From: Lachnospiraceae bacterium
GTDB taxonomy: Bacteria; Bacillota; Clostridia; Lachnospirales; Lachnospiraceae
Length of the DNA stretch: 49,174 nucleotides
Direction of reading: 5' to 3'
NCBI GenBank assembly: GCA_022796795.1
Contig: JAAWJI010000029.1
Coordinates: forward strand, 1-49,174
The notes beneath the pieces were generated by a model that saw only the letters and a program-made list of their open reading frames with translations, made no database searches and was not told the DNA's origin. The position numbers and the translations under genes were made by a program. This document shows, one piece after another, positions 49,091-49,174 of this stretch. How positions within the stretch are numbered: the first letter of the stretch is position 1; every line of letters starts with the position of its first letter.

Positions 49091-49134
49091 CGTGGTTTCA
49101 GTCTGTTTATGACAGGCAGAAACCACGTTTTTTT
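49091..49134 (+). terminator. Strong intrinsic terminator
   Basis: CGTGGTTTCAGTCTGT (49091-49106) pairs with ACAGGCAGAAACCACG (49112-49127) with one A-A mismatch and one G-U pair, then seven T. The gene it serves is not visible; a possible tail of coding sequence (YYVNLRHMDSWFQSVYDRQK, 49064-49123) runs into it. Confidence 0.85.
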
Positions 49135-49174
49135 GTGTCTTGAACGAAAATATATTTCATTTGGAGGTTTTAAA

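Overview
The window looks like chromosome of a spore-forming Clostridia, most likely a Lachnospiraceae gut species. Grounds: AGGAGG-type ribosome sites throughout, TTGACA/TATAAT promoters with 17-base spacers, an rpsO-pnp block, an alpha/beta-type small acid-soluble spore protein, a Csp-like cytosolic subtilase, and gene families common in that group (DUF4422, DUF3786, sce7726, PadR-DUF1700-DUF4097-PspC). No rRNA, tRNA, CRISPR array or complete mobile element was seen.

Left part (1-7.7 kb): a decaying surface-polysaccharide region. It has a frameshifted nucleotidyltransferase-like gene, a deleted and frameshifted hexapeptide acyltransferase, an intact DUF4422 glycosyltransferase, a pentulose-phosphate epimerase, a secreted repeat protein that stops inside its own repeats, a polyol-phosphate dehydrogenase and a frameshifted IspD/TarI-type cytidylyltransferase. 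Epimerase, dehydrogenase and cytidylyltransferase would together form a CDP-polyol route like that of teichoic-acid precursors. The block ends in a decayed Rpn nuclease remnant.

7.9-23.5 kb: housekeeping and small-molecule genes (sugar acetyltransferase, threonine aldolase, DUF3786, sce7726, PflX-like radical SAM, two rRNA methyltransferases, UbiD/UbiX pair, creatininase-family hydrolase divergent from a DeoR regulator, alpha/beta hydrolase, YkgJ protein). Between them lie a transketolase fragment, an AT-rich island with a winged-helix-like protein and a truncated AAA-ATPase, and an iron alcohol dehydrogenase broken by an internal deletion and a stop.

23.5-35 kb: rpsO with a structured leader, pnp, a HAD phosphatase, an AraC-controlled dehydrogenase/aldo-keto reductase pair, a PadR-controlled envelope operon with a dyad operator on its promoter, spore protein, a Nif11-like small protein, and a saccharopine-dehydrogenase-like enzyme.

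35.4-44 kb: a spermidine/putrescine-type ABC operon (potD, P-II protein, potA, potB, an overlooked 46-residue membrane microprotein, potC) behind a structured leader with an intrinsic terminator. It ends in a 16-bp inverted repeat that also frames the promoter of the next unit (GNAT, flavodoxin-like reductase, cytidine deaminase, large GT-C-like membrane protein).

44-49 kb: an S1-domain protein, a fused AroD-AroK enzyme with a repeat-rich insertion in the AroD half, a Csp-like subtilase, and an AT-rich tail with gene remnants, a short promoter-led reading frame and two terminators.

Most promising for new biology: the pot operon (leader, P-II, microprotein), the autoregulated-looking winged-helix/ATPase island, and the repeat-expanded AroD-AroK fusion.
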